NCBI RefSeq assembly: GCF_002222055.1
Contig: NZ_MUGS01000048.1
Span: 1 to 44,498, forward strand
Direction of reading: 5' to 3'
DNA length: 44,498 nt
Origin: Flavobacterium araucananum
Lineage (GTDB): Bacteria > Bacteroidota > Bacteroidia > Flavobacteriales > Flavobacteriaceae
Below are positions 16,019 through 23,289 of this stretch, piece by piece. Position numbers and translations under genes: made by a program. Numbering within the stretch: position 1 is the first letter of the stretch; the number at the start of each line of letters is the position of its first letter. The notes beneath the pieces are model-generated. The model ran no database searches. It was not told where the DNA came from and was given only the letters and a program-made list of their open reading frames with translations.

Positions 16019-16435
16019 TTATCTTGTATAAACAGTAATAATACCAGTAGTTTTATCTTTTATTTTCAATTCTTTGTTTGTAAGGTTCATGATGTCGCTA
16101 GTTGTACTTGTAGCACCAATACTAATTGTTAAATCATTATGAGATCTAGCATAAGTTCCTGTAGTTTCTGTCAAGGCACAATCACTACCGTTATAATCCC
16201 CTATAACCGCAGCATTACTCAATCTTAGATCCAGATAATCTCTACTACATCCCGCTGCATTTTGCGGAGCATCGATTAATACTTCCTGCCCGTTGATAAT
16301 TGTTCCTGTCTGACTTAGGTTGTATTTACCTTGTATTGGAATGATTGTTTCCCCTTCATTGTCATCGCTGCTACAAGATCCTGCAAATAAACCGATGCTC
16401 AATAATAATCCGAATAATATTCTTTTAGTTTTCAT
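16019..16435 (-). CDS. Small lipocalin-like lipoprotein
   Basis: 138 aa with a clear lipoprotein signal: MKTKRILFGLLLSIGLFAGS followed by Cys21, then the acidic SSDDNEG stretch. The rest is beta-rich (QGKYNLSQTGTIINGQEVLI, then LDLRLSN, LTISIGATS, LKIKDKTTGIITVYTR), the pattern of short lipocalin-like lipoproteins common in Flavobacterium. Two Cys (in AGCSRD and SDCAL) could form a disulfide. Function unknown. It stands alone between two intergenic gaps; its terminator is shared with the convergent kinase gene. Confidence 0.8.
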   Translation of the reverse strand: MKTKRILFGLLLSIGLFAGSCSSDDNEGETIIPIQGKYNLSQTGTIINGQEVLIDAPQNAAGCSRDYLDLRLSNAAVIGDYNGSDCALTETTGTYARSHNDLTISIGATSTTSDIMNLTNKELKIKDKTTGIITVYTR

Positions 16436-16623
16436 GTTTGATTTCTTTAAAATTATTTATGCTAAATTAGTTTTAAAGTCTTCCAACGATGTTCTATAAT
16501 TTTCGGTTTGATTTACATAATTACATTCATTTTTAAAGAATTGTTTTACGAAACCGTATTTATATTATCAATACGGTAGTAATTATCTCAAATTATATTC
16601 GAGTTTTACACTTTATTTACTTT

Positions 16624-17610
16624 TTACTTTCTCACGTACTTATTCAAAATATAATGTGTCACAGGTCTTAACGGACTATTATTTTCAGGATGCCTGCCAT
16701 GAACATTAAAAAAATCAATTCCGTTTGCCGTTTTCGCATACCATATAATAGCAACTCCGTTTTTATCAAAACAAGTTGTAGTATCGCACACTTTTACTTT
16801 TTTAAGATTAACAAGAGTTGGATCTAAAATTTCAATGTTACTATAAGTTCCGATACCTTGTATTTTCAAATCACAATCTACAATTTCATAATGATCATCC
16901 GACCATTGCATGCACTCTTTATTTGGAAAAGCAAAAAAGATTCCTGCAAGTCCTAAAACCAAAATTATTGCAACACCTATTATAACAGGTTTCCAATTTA
17001 CTGGGGGTTTTGTTGTTACTTTCTCTGGTTTAGAATTCCCAAATAAAGTAATGGGTTTTGGCTGGATTACTTCAACACTAATTCCTTTTACTTTCTCATT
17101 TCCTTTTTCATTTTCATCTTCTGTACCTTTTTCCTTTCCTTTTTCTCTTTCTTTTTTAGTTATAAACGATTCCAGAATTCGGGAACTATCAGTTTGATCC
17201 TTTTGCGATTTGTTTCCAGTATCAGTTTGGGTTTCATCTTCATATAAACTCTGAATTCTAAATTTATTAAAAGGTCTTGCTTTAAAATCTACCAGGATTG
17301 CAGCAAGATTTACCGCATCAATATTTGCGGGATCAGTTTCTCCTTTAAAAAAATTATCAATAGGTCTGAACTTATCAATTTGTTCATCAAACTTGTTCTT
17401 TCTGTTAATATCAAAAGGCAAACCTAATAAAGAATTGAAAACACTTAAATCATCTTGAGTTCTATTTTGTTGCTGAAATAACTCCCAACAAAAATTACGA
17501 AGTTTTGCTCTGGTGGGATTATTCAAATAAACAAAATGCTCGCCGTTTTTTTCTATCTCATATTTATTTTTAACGGCTTTTTTATAATCTTCAAAAGTAT
17601 TGTTTGGCAT
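16624..17610 (-). CDS. Single-pass membrane protein of unknown function
   Basis: 328 aa. The N-terminal 130 residues are soluble and helical (FEDYKKAVKNKYEIEKNGEH, CWELFQQQNRTQDDLSVFNS). A low-complexity charged linker rich in K, E and G follows (about 150-172). One membrane helix, PVIIGVAIILVLGLAGIFFA (about 209-228), leads to an outer domain with four Cys (ECMQW, IVDC, KVCDTTTC) that could be disulfide-bonded. No enzymatic motif was seen. The layout, a cytoplasmic part tethered to an extracytoplasmic Cys-containing domain, suits a sensor or anti-sigma-type role, but I do not recognise the family. It is divergent from the lipoprotein-kinase cassette at 17965 and its start abuts the phased GGA array. 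Confidence 0.7.
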   Translation of the reverse strand: MPNNTFEDYKKAVKNKYEIEKNGEHFVYLNNPTRAKLRNFCWELFQQQNRTQDDLSVFNSLLGLPFDINRKNKFDEQIDKFRPIDNFFKGETDPANIDAVNLAAILVDFKARPFNKFRIQSLYEDETQTDTGNKSQKDQTDSSRILESFITKKEREKGKEKGTEDENEKGNEKVKGISVEVIQPKPITLFGNSKPEKVTTKPPVNWKPVIIGVAIILVLGLAGIFFAFPNKECMQWSDDHYEIVDCDLKIQGIGTYSNIEILDPTLVNLKKVKVCDTTTCFDKNGVAIIWYAKTANGIDFFNVHGRHPENNSPLRPVTHYILNKYVRK

Positions 17611-17618
17611 AAGCTTTA

Positions 17619-17702
17619 GGAATTTTAAGGATTTCTTACTCGGATTTTTAAGGACTTTTACGGAATTATCAGGACTTCAAAAAATAGAACGGAATTCCCG
17701 GA
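17619..17702 (+). promoter_or_regulatory. Helically phased GGA repeats upstream of the first lipoprotein-kinase cassette
   Basis: GG dinucleotides, mostly AGGA, CGGA or AGGAC, start at 17619, 17629, 17642, 17652, 17662, 17672, 17691 and 17700, with most spacings exactly 10. They stand just upstream of a conserved promoter-like segment. The paralogous cassette has the same kind of array at 35472-35512. Such phasing puts sites on one face of the helix, as expected for cooperative binding of a response regulator. Confidence 0.55.
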
Positions 17703-17733
17703 ATGCCCTGTCAATGCAGGCTCATAAGCGTTG

Positions 17734-17741
17734 TTACTTTG
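17734..17741 (+). promoter_or_regulatory. Candidate -7 box of the first lipoprotein-kinase cassette
   Basis: TTACTTTG, one mismatch from TAnnTTTG. It lies in a block that aligns with the second cassette: CCCTGTC...AGGCT...AAGC...TTTGC, then AATTAGTTC. It predicts a 5' leader of roughly 215 nt in both cassettes. No clear -33 TTG. Confidence 0.45.
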
Positions 17742-17817
17742 CCTCAGAATTAGTTCTTGTTCGATATCGAATTAAAACAAAAATACAAAACTAGTTCTAT
17801 TAAAAATGCGGAAAACC

Positions 17818-17938
17818 GTAAGACGGAGTTTATCTGGGAAGTATAAACAAAACTCTTACTGTTCTACGCACCACACTTCCCAAAACAATTTGGTATTGCA
17901 TTAAACCAACATTCGGAAAAGTTCCGAACAGCAATACC
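17818..17938 (+). ncRNA. Structured 5' leader: candidate pseudoknot plus hairpin (copy 1)
   Basis: Two pairings interleave: GTAAGA (17818-17823) with TCTTAC (17854-17859), and GGGAAGT (17836-17842) with ACTTCCC (17875-17881). That order is an H-type pseudoknot. Downstream GGTATTGC (17892-17899) pairs with GCAATACC (17931-17938) and encloses TTCGGAA/TTCCGAA (17912-17918/17922-17928). The second cassette repeats every helix with nearly the same loop lengths (12/11/15 against 12/10/15). It may be a cis-regulatory RNA for the tiny lipoprotein gene 26 nt downstream. It matches no riboswitch class I know. Confidence 0.6.
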
Positions 17939-17964
17939 CATGTCCAATTTTAAATCATATAAAA

Positions 17965-18138
17965 ATGAAAAAATTACTTATTTTGGGAGCGTTTGCGCTA
18001 TTGAGCACTACTTTATTTTCTTGTACTGCTGATGATTATGATGATGTTAAAACAACTACTAAACCTGCAATACCTACGTATGCTGACGGACCTGGTGATG
18101 CTCCAATACCTGTTCCACCACCACCAGTAAAAAATTAA
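17965..18138 (+). CDS. Tiny lipoprotein, candidate signal or partner of the TPR kinase (copy 1)
   Basis: 57 aa, read by hand. The lipoprotein signal MKKLLILGAFALLSTTLFS ends at Cys20. The mature part is acidic (TADDYDDVK), then has TYADGPGD and a Pro-rich tail (PIPVPPPPVKN). The paralogue at 35774 has the same layout and the same TYADGPGD. It is too small to be an enzyme. The conserved tail and its fixed place before a TPR sensor kinase suggest an accessory, ligand or reporter protein for that kinase. The gene is followed by a terminator-like hairpin into which the kinase start is built, so it should be made in excess. Confidence 0.75.
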   Translation: MKKLLILGAFALLSTTLFSCTADDYDDVKTTTKPAIPTYADGPGDAPIPVPPPPVKN

Positions 18139-18171
18139 TAATATTAAATATTTATAATTAAGTTGTAAATT

Positions 18172-18210
18172 CGGGGAAAGTAACTTTTATGCTACGGTCC
18201 CCGTTTTTTT
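18172..18210 (+). terminator. Terminator-like attenuator enclosing the kinase start codon (copy 1)
   Basis: CGGGGA (18172-18177) pairs with TCCCCG (18198-18203), followed by seven T (18204-18210). The 20-nt loop contains the ATG of the kinase (18189). The same geometry recurs at 35995-36034. Terminating here would make a short lipoprotein-only mRNA, while initiating ribosomes could disrupt the stem. Confidence 0.7.
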
Positions 18211-19892
18211 CGTTTATTATATTCGTTTTTTTTCTTTCATGCAAAGAAATAACAACTCCAACTATTAAGTTTAAATCGACTTCAAAAGAAGCTACTATTT
18301 TAAGATCTAAAGGAATAACTAACTTTCAGACGAAAAATTTTAATAGTGCTTTTTATTATTTTAATAAATCAAAAATAGCATTTGAATTTACCAAAGACAG
18401 CAGTAATATTGTATACAACCTTATTCAAATGGCGACTATACAGCAAATAAACGGCGATTATTATGGCAGTAAAGAAACTTTAACTGAGTCATTACCCTAT
18501 ATTAAAAAGAAAGATGTTTACAGCGCCGCTATTAATAATTTGTTCGGAATTGCAGATAAAGAACTTTCTCTATACAATGATGCCATTTTTTATTACAAAG
18601 AAGCTCTAAAAGAATGTACTGACGAAGCATCAAAACAATATCCATTAAACAATATTGCAGTTGTATATATCCAGCAAAAAAAATATGATGAAGCCATTAA
18701 AATTTTGGAAGCTATATTAAACAAAAAGCTTGTTGAAGAAAATCCTTCCCATAAAGCTAGAATTTCAGACAATTTGGGTTATGCTTACTTTAAAAAAGGT
18801 TTACATGAAAAGGGACTTTTATTAATGCAGAATAGCTTTAATTTAAGAAATAAAATAGACGATACTTATGGCAATATTGAAAGCAATTTGCATCTGGCAG
18901 AATATTACTCGAAAACAAATTCTGACAAATCTCATCAATATGCAAAAACGTCATACCAAATCGCTACAAAATTTAATAGTATCGACGAACGCTTAAAAGC
19001 TTTATCCTTCTTAATTTCTAATGATTCCGGAATTAAAAACACCCAATATGCTCAAAAATACATTTCGCTAAATGATAGCATTATTAAAATCAGGAACAAC
19101 TTTAAAAACAAATTTGCCAAAATTAAATATGATTCTAAAAAAGAAAAAGACGAAAACCAGAAACTTCGCTTAGAAAAAGTTGAAAATTTATTATCGATTC
19201 AGGAAGCAAAATATCAAAGGATCTTTTTTATAATCGGAATTTTTTCTTTGATTCTTTTGATATTGTATTTGATAAAATTTTTCCAAAATCGAAATCGAAT
19301 AGAAAAAATAAAAACGGCTTATGATACCGAAACAAGAATAGCCAAAGATATTCATGATGAACTGGCAAATGATGTTTTTTATGCCATTACGTTTGCACAA
19401 ACACAATCTTTAACAAAAGAAGAGATAAAAGAAACCTTACTACAGAAATTGAATCATATTTATACTCGCGTTCGCGGAATTTCAAGAGAAAATAATGAAA
19501 TTGATACCAAGGAGAACTATTCTGTAAACTTAAAAGAAATGCTTTCTACCTATAATAGTACCAATACAAATGTTATTATTAATGGTATTGAGAAAGTAAA
19601 TTGGGATATAATCGATACAATCAAAAAAGTAACGATCCAGCGCGTATTGCAGGAATTAATGGTCAATATGAAAAAACACAGCAATGCTCCTGTAGTTGCT
19701 TTAAAGTTTGAAAGTACCGCAAGTACGGTCATTATCAACTACTCTGATAACGGAAAAGGGTGCGAAAAAGATAAAATTACTAAAAATGGTTTGCAAAATA
19801 TGGAAAACCGTATTTTATCCATAAAAGGAACTATTACTTTTGACTCTGAACCGGAAAAAGGATTCAAAGTAAAAATAACACTACCTAAATAA
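18189..19892 (+). CDS. TPR sensor histidine kinase with lipobox (copy 1)
   Basis: 567 aa. The N-terminus MLRSPFFSFIIFVFFLSCKE has a lipobox-like LSC at Cys18, so the protein may be lipid-anchored as well as membrane-spanning. Residues about 35-330 are tetratricopeptide repeats (NFNSAFYYFNKSKIAF, YNDAIFYYKEALKE, KYDEAIKILEAIL). A coiled segment leads to one transmembrane helix (FFIIGIFSLILLILYLIKFF, about 340-360). The kinase core is of the HisKA_3/NarX-like kind: phospho-acceptor H389 in KDIHDELAND, N-box MVNMKKHSNA, DNGKGCEKD and GLQNMENR. The response regulator gene follows 5 nt later. The start codon lies in a hairpin loop. Confidence 0.9.
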   Translation: MLRSPFFSFIIFVFFLSCKEITTPTIKFKSTSKEATILRSKGITNFQTKNFNSAFYYFNKSKIAFEFTKDSSNIVYNLIQMATIQQINGDYYGSKETLTESLPYIKKKDVYSAAINNLFGIADKELSLYNDAIFYYKEALKECTDEASKQYPLNNIAVVYIQQKKYDEAIKILEAILNKKLVEENPSHKARISDNLGYAYFKKGLHEKGLLLMQNSFNLRNKIDDTYGNIESNLHLAEYYSKTNSDKSHQYAKTSYQIATKFNSIDERLKALSFLISNDSGIKNTQYAQKYISLNDSIIKIRNNFKNKFAKIKYDSKKEKDENQKLRLEKVENLLSIQEAKYQRIFFIIGIFSLILLILYLIKFFQNRNRIEKIKTAYDTETRIAKDIHDELANDVFYAITFAQTQSLTKEEIKETLLQKLNHIYTRVRGISRENNEIDTKENYSVNLKEMLSTYNSTNTNVIINGIEKVNWDIIDTIKKVTIQRVLQELMVNMKKHSNAPVVALKFESTASTVIINYSDNGKGCEKDKITKNGLQNMENRILSIKGTITFDSEPEKGFKVKITLPK

Positions 19893-19897
19893 AGCCT

Positions 19898-20566
19898 ATG
19901 TTTAAAAAAGTAATAATAGCCGAAGATCTTGATGCTATCAGTTTAGGAATTGAACAAGTTTTAAAAGATTTAAATATTCTCGATTTTCAACACTCAAAAT
20001 ATTGCGATGATGCGTTTTTGAAAATGCGTGCTGCCATTAATAAAAATGAACCCTATGATTTATTGATTAGTGATCTGTCTTTTAAAACAGATCATCGGGA
20101 AGTAAAAATTGCTAATGGTGACGAACTCATTCAAAAAGTTCGGGAATTACAGCCTGATATTAAAATTATTGCCTATTCTGTAGAAGATAAAAGCTACCGC
20201 ATAAAATCACTTTTTGATAATGCCGATATTGATGGCTTTGTACTAAAAGGTCTAACGAGTATCGAAGATCTCAAAAAAGCAATTCACATAACCTCAACCT
20301 CAGATCAAAAATTTATTTCGCCCGAAGTTGCTTCTGCATTACAGGAAAAAAGCAATTATGAAATTGATGATGTCGATATTAAAATCCTAAAACATCTTTC
20401 TGACGGAACTTCGCAAGATGAAATTGTCGAAATTTTTAAAAAATCCAATGTCAAAGCCAATAGCAAAAGTGCATTAGAAAAAAGACTTTCCAGATTAAAA
20501 GACTTTTTTAAAGCTAGTAATACGGTTCATTTAGTTTCGATTACAAAAGATATGGGGATTATCTAA
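19898..20566 (+). CDS. Response regulator with C-terminal HTH, partner of the TPR kinase
   Basis: 222 aa. The receiver (1 to about 130) has AEDLD for metal binding, phospho-acceptor D59 in LISDLSF, a Ser/Thr in AYSVED and Lys in FVLKGLTS. The C-terminal part (about 150-215: DVDIKILKHLSDGTSQDEIV, then SKSALEKRLSRLKDFF) is a LuxR/sigma4-like helix-turn-helix. It lies 5 nt after the kinase gene and ends the operon at the terminator 20599-20635. The second kinase (36013) has no regulator beside it, so this one may serve both. The phased GGA arrays before both cassettes are its obvious candidate targets. Confidence 0.88.
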   Translation: MFKKVIIAEDLDAISLGIEQVLKDLNILDFQHSKYCDDAFLKMRAAINKNEPYDLLISDLSFKTDHREVKIANGDELIQKVRELQPDIKIIAYSVEDKSYRIKSLFDNADIDGFVLKGLTSIEDLKKAIHITSTSDQKFISPEVASALQEKSNYEIDDVDIKILKHLSDGTSQDEIVEIFKKSNVKANSKSALEKRLSRLKDFFKASNTVHLVSITKDMGII

Positions 20567-20598
20567 AACCTTATCTTACTCCTATTCTCAATTTTAAG

Positions 20599-20635
20599 AG
20601 GCTGTCCGAAAAGTAGTTTTTAGACAGCCTTTTTT
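20599..20635 (+). terminator. Intrinsic terminator of the first TPR-kinase operon
   Basis: AGGCTGTC (20599-20606) pairs with GACAGCCT (20623-20630), followed by five T. A near-identical hairpin occurs 320 bp further on (20921-20957). Confidence 0.85.
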
Positions 20636-20674
20636 ACTATTATTTGACAATTTTAGAAAATAGAATAGATAATT

Positions 20675-20840
20675 GCTCCAGCGGAGCATCCTATTTATAG
20701 CAAATTTAAAGGGTTTTGGTCAAAGCTACAGCGTAGCGCTATTTTGGTTTTTCTTCAGATTGTTAGATATGTCACCCGCCGCAGCGGGTTCTTGAAATAT
20801 AAATATTGAAATTTCTATAAATATGTCGTCCTTCCAGGAC
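20675..20840. repeat. Ladder of four small hairpins at about 50-bp spacing
   Basis: GCTCC-agc-GGAGC starts at 20675, GCTAC-agc-GTAGC at 20725, ACCCGC-cgca-GCGGGT at 20774 and GTCCT-tcc-AGGAC at 20828. Stems are 5-6 bp with 3-4 nt loops, spaced 50, 49 and 54 bp. The stem sequences differ but the loops and spacing are similar. No ORF spans the region 20567-21071, which otherwise holds only the two flanking terminator-like hairpins and a promoter. I recall such mini-hairpin arrays as recurrent intergenic elements in Bacteroidetes. Confidence 0.7.
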
Positions 20841-20920
20841 TTAGAATATCATAAACTTACAGTCTGATTATTGAAATAGAATGTGAGCAATTGGAATTAA
20901 GATTGTTTTAAATAAGCAAA

Positions 20921-20957
20921 GAGGCTGTCTGAAAATTACTTTTCGGACAGCCTCTTT
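20921..20957. terminator. Second copy of the GAGGCTGTC hairpin
   Basis: GAGGCTGTC (20921-20929) and GACAGCCTC (20946-20954), with A-rich and T-rich flanks on both sides. The stem repeats that at 20599-20630. Nothing on the plus strand before it needs ending, so it is probably the right border of a repeat element. Confidence 0.7.
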
Positions 20958-20986
20958 TATTTCTCGAATGTAAAAAAAAATTGCAT

Positions 20987-21030
20987 TATGGTTTTCCGTA
21001 AAATCCTGGTTTCAAATAGGTTTAAGTTTG
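20987..21030 (+). promoter_or_regulatory. Operator plus -7 box of the DUF4177-YidD-TerB operon
   Basis: TATGG-TTTT-CCGTA (20987-21000), then 22 nt, then TAAGTTTG (21023-21030), a perfect TAnnTTTG. The DUF3892 gene has the same arrangement with the same 22-nt spacing (24277-24320). The half-sites TAYGG and CCRTA form an imperfect palindrome where an activator would touch the -33 region. No TTG -33 box is seen, in keeping with activator dependence. Confidence 0.65.
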
Positions 21031-21071
21031 AATTGTTAAAACGAAATAATAACAATTAAAACCAAAAAATC

Positions 21072-21302
21072 ATGGAATATAAAGTAGTACCATTCGCAGC
21101 GTCAATCGATCTAAAGAAAAACACCTCAGTACATATTGCAGAACAATTAGAAACAGCAATTAAACATCATACCTTAAAAGGTTGGGACTATGTTAGAGTA
21201 GAAAACATTACAACATTTGTTAATCCAGAAATAGGATGTTTTGGGATTGGTGCAAGACCAGCACAAACCATTTTTACTCATTTAATAGTTTTTCAAAAAT
21301 AA
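21072..21302 (+). CDS. DUF4177-like small protein
   Basis: 76 aa beginning MEYKVVPFAASIDLKKNTSV. The pattern EYKVVPF...LETAIKHHTLKGWDYVRVEN and the ending FTHLIVFQK are those of the small DUF4177 alpha/beta fold proteins. The function of that family is unknown. It is the first gene of a five-gene run; its stop codon directly abuts the ATG of the next gene. An operator-promoter shared with the DUF3892 gene precedes it. Confidence 0.7.
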   Translation: MEYKVVPFAASIDLKKNTSVHIAEQLETAIKHHTLKGWDYVRVENITTFVNPEIGCFGIGARPAQTIFTHLIVFQK

Positions 21303-21584
21303 ATGAAATATTTAATACTAACTGTTATTAAAATGTATTGGAATTTTATTCCTCAATCAAAAAGGAGAAAATGCATATTTAAAAAATCCTGTTCCAACTA
21401 CGTATTTGATATAACTCAAAAAGAAGGTTTTCTAAAGGGGTTAAAAGCTTTTCAATTTCGATATAAAAATTGTAGAGGAAACTTTCAATCTTTTAAAAAT
21501 CCAATAAATAATCGGGTACAAATAATTCTTCCTTCACAACTAGTAATTGATAGCGAAGAAATTGCAGATCGGTTAATCAATTAA
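21303..21584 (+). CDS. YidD-like protein
   Basis: 93 aa. The segment CIFKKSCSNYVFDITQKEGF then LKGLKAFQFRYKNCRGN reproduces the YidD/DUF37 pattern (CRfxPtCSxYaxeaixkhGxlkGxxlxxxRlxrC), including all three Cys. YidD helps insert membrane proteins and is normally encoded with yidC/rnpA; none of those is here. This is therefore an accessory paralogue adapted to the operon. The N-terminal YLILTVIKMYWNFIP is a membrane-binding amphipathic stretch as in YidD. It might assist the four-span membrane protein encoded two genes downstream. Confidence 0.75.
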   Translation: MKYLILTVIKMYWNFIPQSKRRKCIFKKSCSNYVFDITQKEGFLKGLKAFQFRYKNCRGNFQSFKNPINNRVQIILPSQLVIDSEEIADRLIN

Positions 21585-21601
21585 AACCAAATTATCATAT
21601 T

Positions 21602-22012
21602 ATGAACGAACAAACTAACATGACTATCGAACTAAAAAGCCATTTTTTAAGATTATATCAAATGGCACTAGCAGATGATCAATTTGATGTTTTAGAACTT
21701 CAAATGTTATATCATTTTGCAGACGAACGCGGAATTCCCAGAGAAGAACTGGACAAACTTTTTCTAAATCCAATCAGTACAGAACTGATCATACCAGAAA
21801 ACTTAAAAACCAAAATAGAATACCTGTACGATTTTACAAGGATCATTTGGGCAGATGGTAAAATAACTGATGATGAAGAGAATATGCTGAAAAAGTATTG
21901 TCGAAAATTTAATTTTCTGGATGAAAACATCAATGATTTATCCAATTATCTCATTGATTGCGTGCAGAAAAATATTGGAAAAGAAGAAATTATTAACCAA
22001 TTAAACGCCTAA
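21602..22012 (+). CDS. TerB-like (tellurite resistance-type) protein
   Basis: 136 aa, all helical. Two acidic motifs in the positions of TerB metal sites are visible: ALADDQFDVLELQMLYHFAD (residues 20-39) and WADGKITDDEENMLKKYCRK (about 83-102). TerB-like domains are seen in stress and phage-defence clusters, often with vWA-domain partners and membrane proteins, which matches this operon (vWA-like lipoprotein three genes on). It is 17 nt from the YidD-like gene and 3 nt from the next. Cytoplasmic. Confidence 0.75.
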   Translation: MNEQTNMTIELKSHFLRLYQMALADDQFDVLELQMLYHFADERGIPREELDKLFLNPISTELIIPENLKTKIEYLYDFTRIIWADGKITDDEENMLKKYCRKFNFLDENINDLSNYLIDCVQKNIGKEEIINQLNA

Positions 22013-22015
22013 AAA

Positions 22016-23284
22016 ATGAAGTCACTTACACAACTATTTAGTTTAAAGAAAAACGAGGATTCTCACATCAAAACTTTAGACGAAAATGAAGATGATAGAG
22101 AACAAATCAGAATAACCTATTATCAAAGCGGATTCGCAGCATCAGTAAAAGCAACCGGAAAACCTATTGTCTTAAAAGCATGTTTGCAAAACCTGTACAT
22201 GAGTTTTGAAGACCAATGCCGAAAACAGAAACAGGAACAAGACAAACTAAAACAACCCTACAAAGAAGAGCAGGAAAAAAACAGAACCGAGCTTAAAAAA
22301 TCTGAAGCTGCAATTGGAATCTACGAAAAAAAAGAGCAGGATGTAACGGATGATATCGATCAGATCAAGAACGAAATCATCGAGGTAAAGCGAAATCCTG
22401 ATAAATACGGAATCGAAGATGGCAAAGGATTAAAAGCGCAATTTTATATTGGTTTGTTTTTATTACTTCCTATAACACTTTATGTATTAGTTTTTTACAT
22501 CTCGGCATCGTATTCTGCTTTTTTTAAAGAATTTGCAAATGATAGTTTAACCGCTGCCATTTTTGATGCAAATGCTTTAACAAATTCGTTTAAAGCAAGC
22601 TGGCTCGAAGGGGTTTTAGTAATTACGATTCCGTTTGTCTTTATGGGGCTGGGGTATGTAATACACATGGTACAAAAAGGTAAAGGAATTAAAAACGTTT
22701 TTAGGATGATTGCCTTATTTGTAACAACATTTTTATTCGATGCACTCCTGGCGTATCAAATAGAAAAAAAGATATATGAATTTAATAAAACCACAGATTC
22801 ATCACCCTATAACCTCAACATCGCATTAGGGGAAGCTGAGTTTTGGATGATCATTTTTGCAGGATTTGTAGTTTATATTATCTGGGGACTTGTATTTGAT
22901 TTTGTAATGAAAGAATTTGAAAACATCGATAAAATAAGAGCTTTCATTAGAGGTAAAAGGCAAAACCTAATCGATTTAGAAAAACTAAAAACAGATTATA
23001 ACAATAAGGTCAATGATTTTAAACAGCAAATAGTTAACATAACCGGAAAAATCTCGGAGCTTCAGTCTAAAATTGACGGTTTTGTATTTCCTGTAAAAGA
23101 GTATCTGCATTATCACCATCAATACAAAGAAGGATGGTTTCAGGCAATTAATACCGAAATCGCCCTGCCGTATACAGAAAAAACCGAATTGTTGCAAGAC
23201 TGTGACCTTTCGTCAGAAGAACATTTAAGCAAGCTGAACCTTATTGATCCTGATTTTCAACATTTGGTCTATTCTAAAAACTAA
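22016..23284 (+). CDS. Four-span membrane protein with two coiled coils, unknown family
   Basis: 422 aa. A charged coiled coil at about 65-130 (DQCRKQKQEQDKLKQPYKEE, KKSEAAIGIYEKKEQDV) precedes a first helix (YIGLFLLLPITLYVLVFYI). Further helices follow: VLVITIPFVFMGLGYVIHMV, ALFVTTFLFDALLAY and WMIIFAGFVVYIIWGLVFDF. After them comes a second coiled coil (about 320-365: LEKLKTDYNNKVNDFKQQIV, ITGKISELQSKI). Four helices put both coiled-coil ends in the cytoplasm. No catalytic motif was recognised. The gene is 3 nt after the TerB-like gene and 5 nt before the vWA-like gene. Confidence 0.65.
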   Translation: MKSLTQLFSLKKNEDSHIKTLDENEDDREQIRITYYQSGFAASVKATGKPIVLKACLQNLYMSFEDQCRKQKQEQDKLKQPYKEEQEKNRTELKKSEAAIGIYEKKEQDVTDDIDQIKNEIIEVKRNPDKYGIEDGKGLKAQFYIGLFLLLPITLYVLVFYISASYSAFFKEFANDSLTAAIFDANALTNSFKASWLEGVLVITIPFVFMGLGYVIHMVQKGKGIKNVFRMIALFVTTFLFDALLAYQIEKKIYEFNKTTDSSPYNLNIALGEAEFWMIIFAGFVVYIIWGLVFDFVMKEFENIDKIRAFIRGKRQNLIDLEKLKTDYNNKVNDFKQQIVNITGKISELQSKIDGFVFPVKEYLHYHHQYKEGWFQAINTEIALPYTEKTELLQDCDLSSEEHLSKLNLIDPDFQHLVYSKN

Positions 23285-23289
23285 TCGTC

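Noticed and set aside
16910..17197. 95-codon plus-strand open frame
   Set aside because: It is the antisense of the charged K/E-rich linker of the membrane protein at 16624-17610, which gives Ser/Phe-rich shadow translations.
20675..20840. CRISPR array with hairpin repeats
   Set aside because: The four stems differ in sequence, so there is no common repeat; only geometry is shared.
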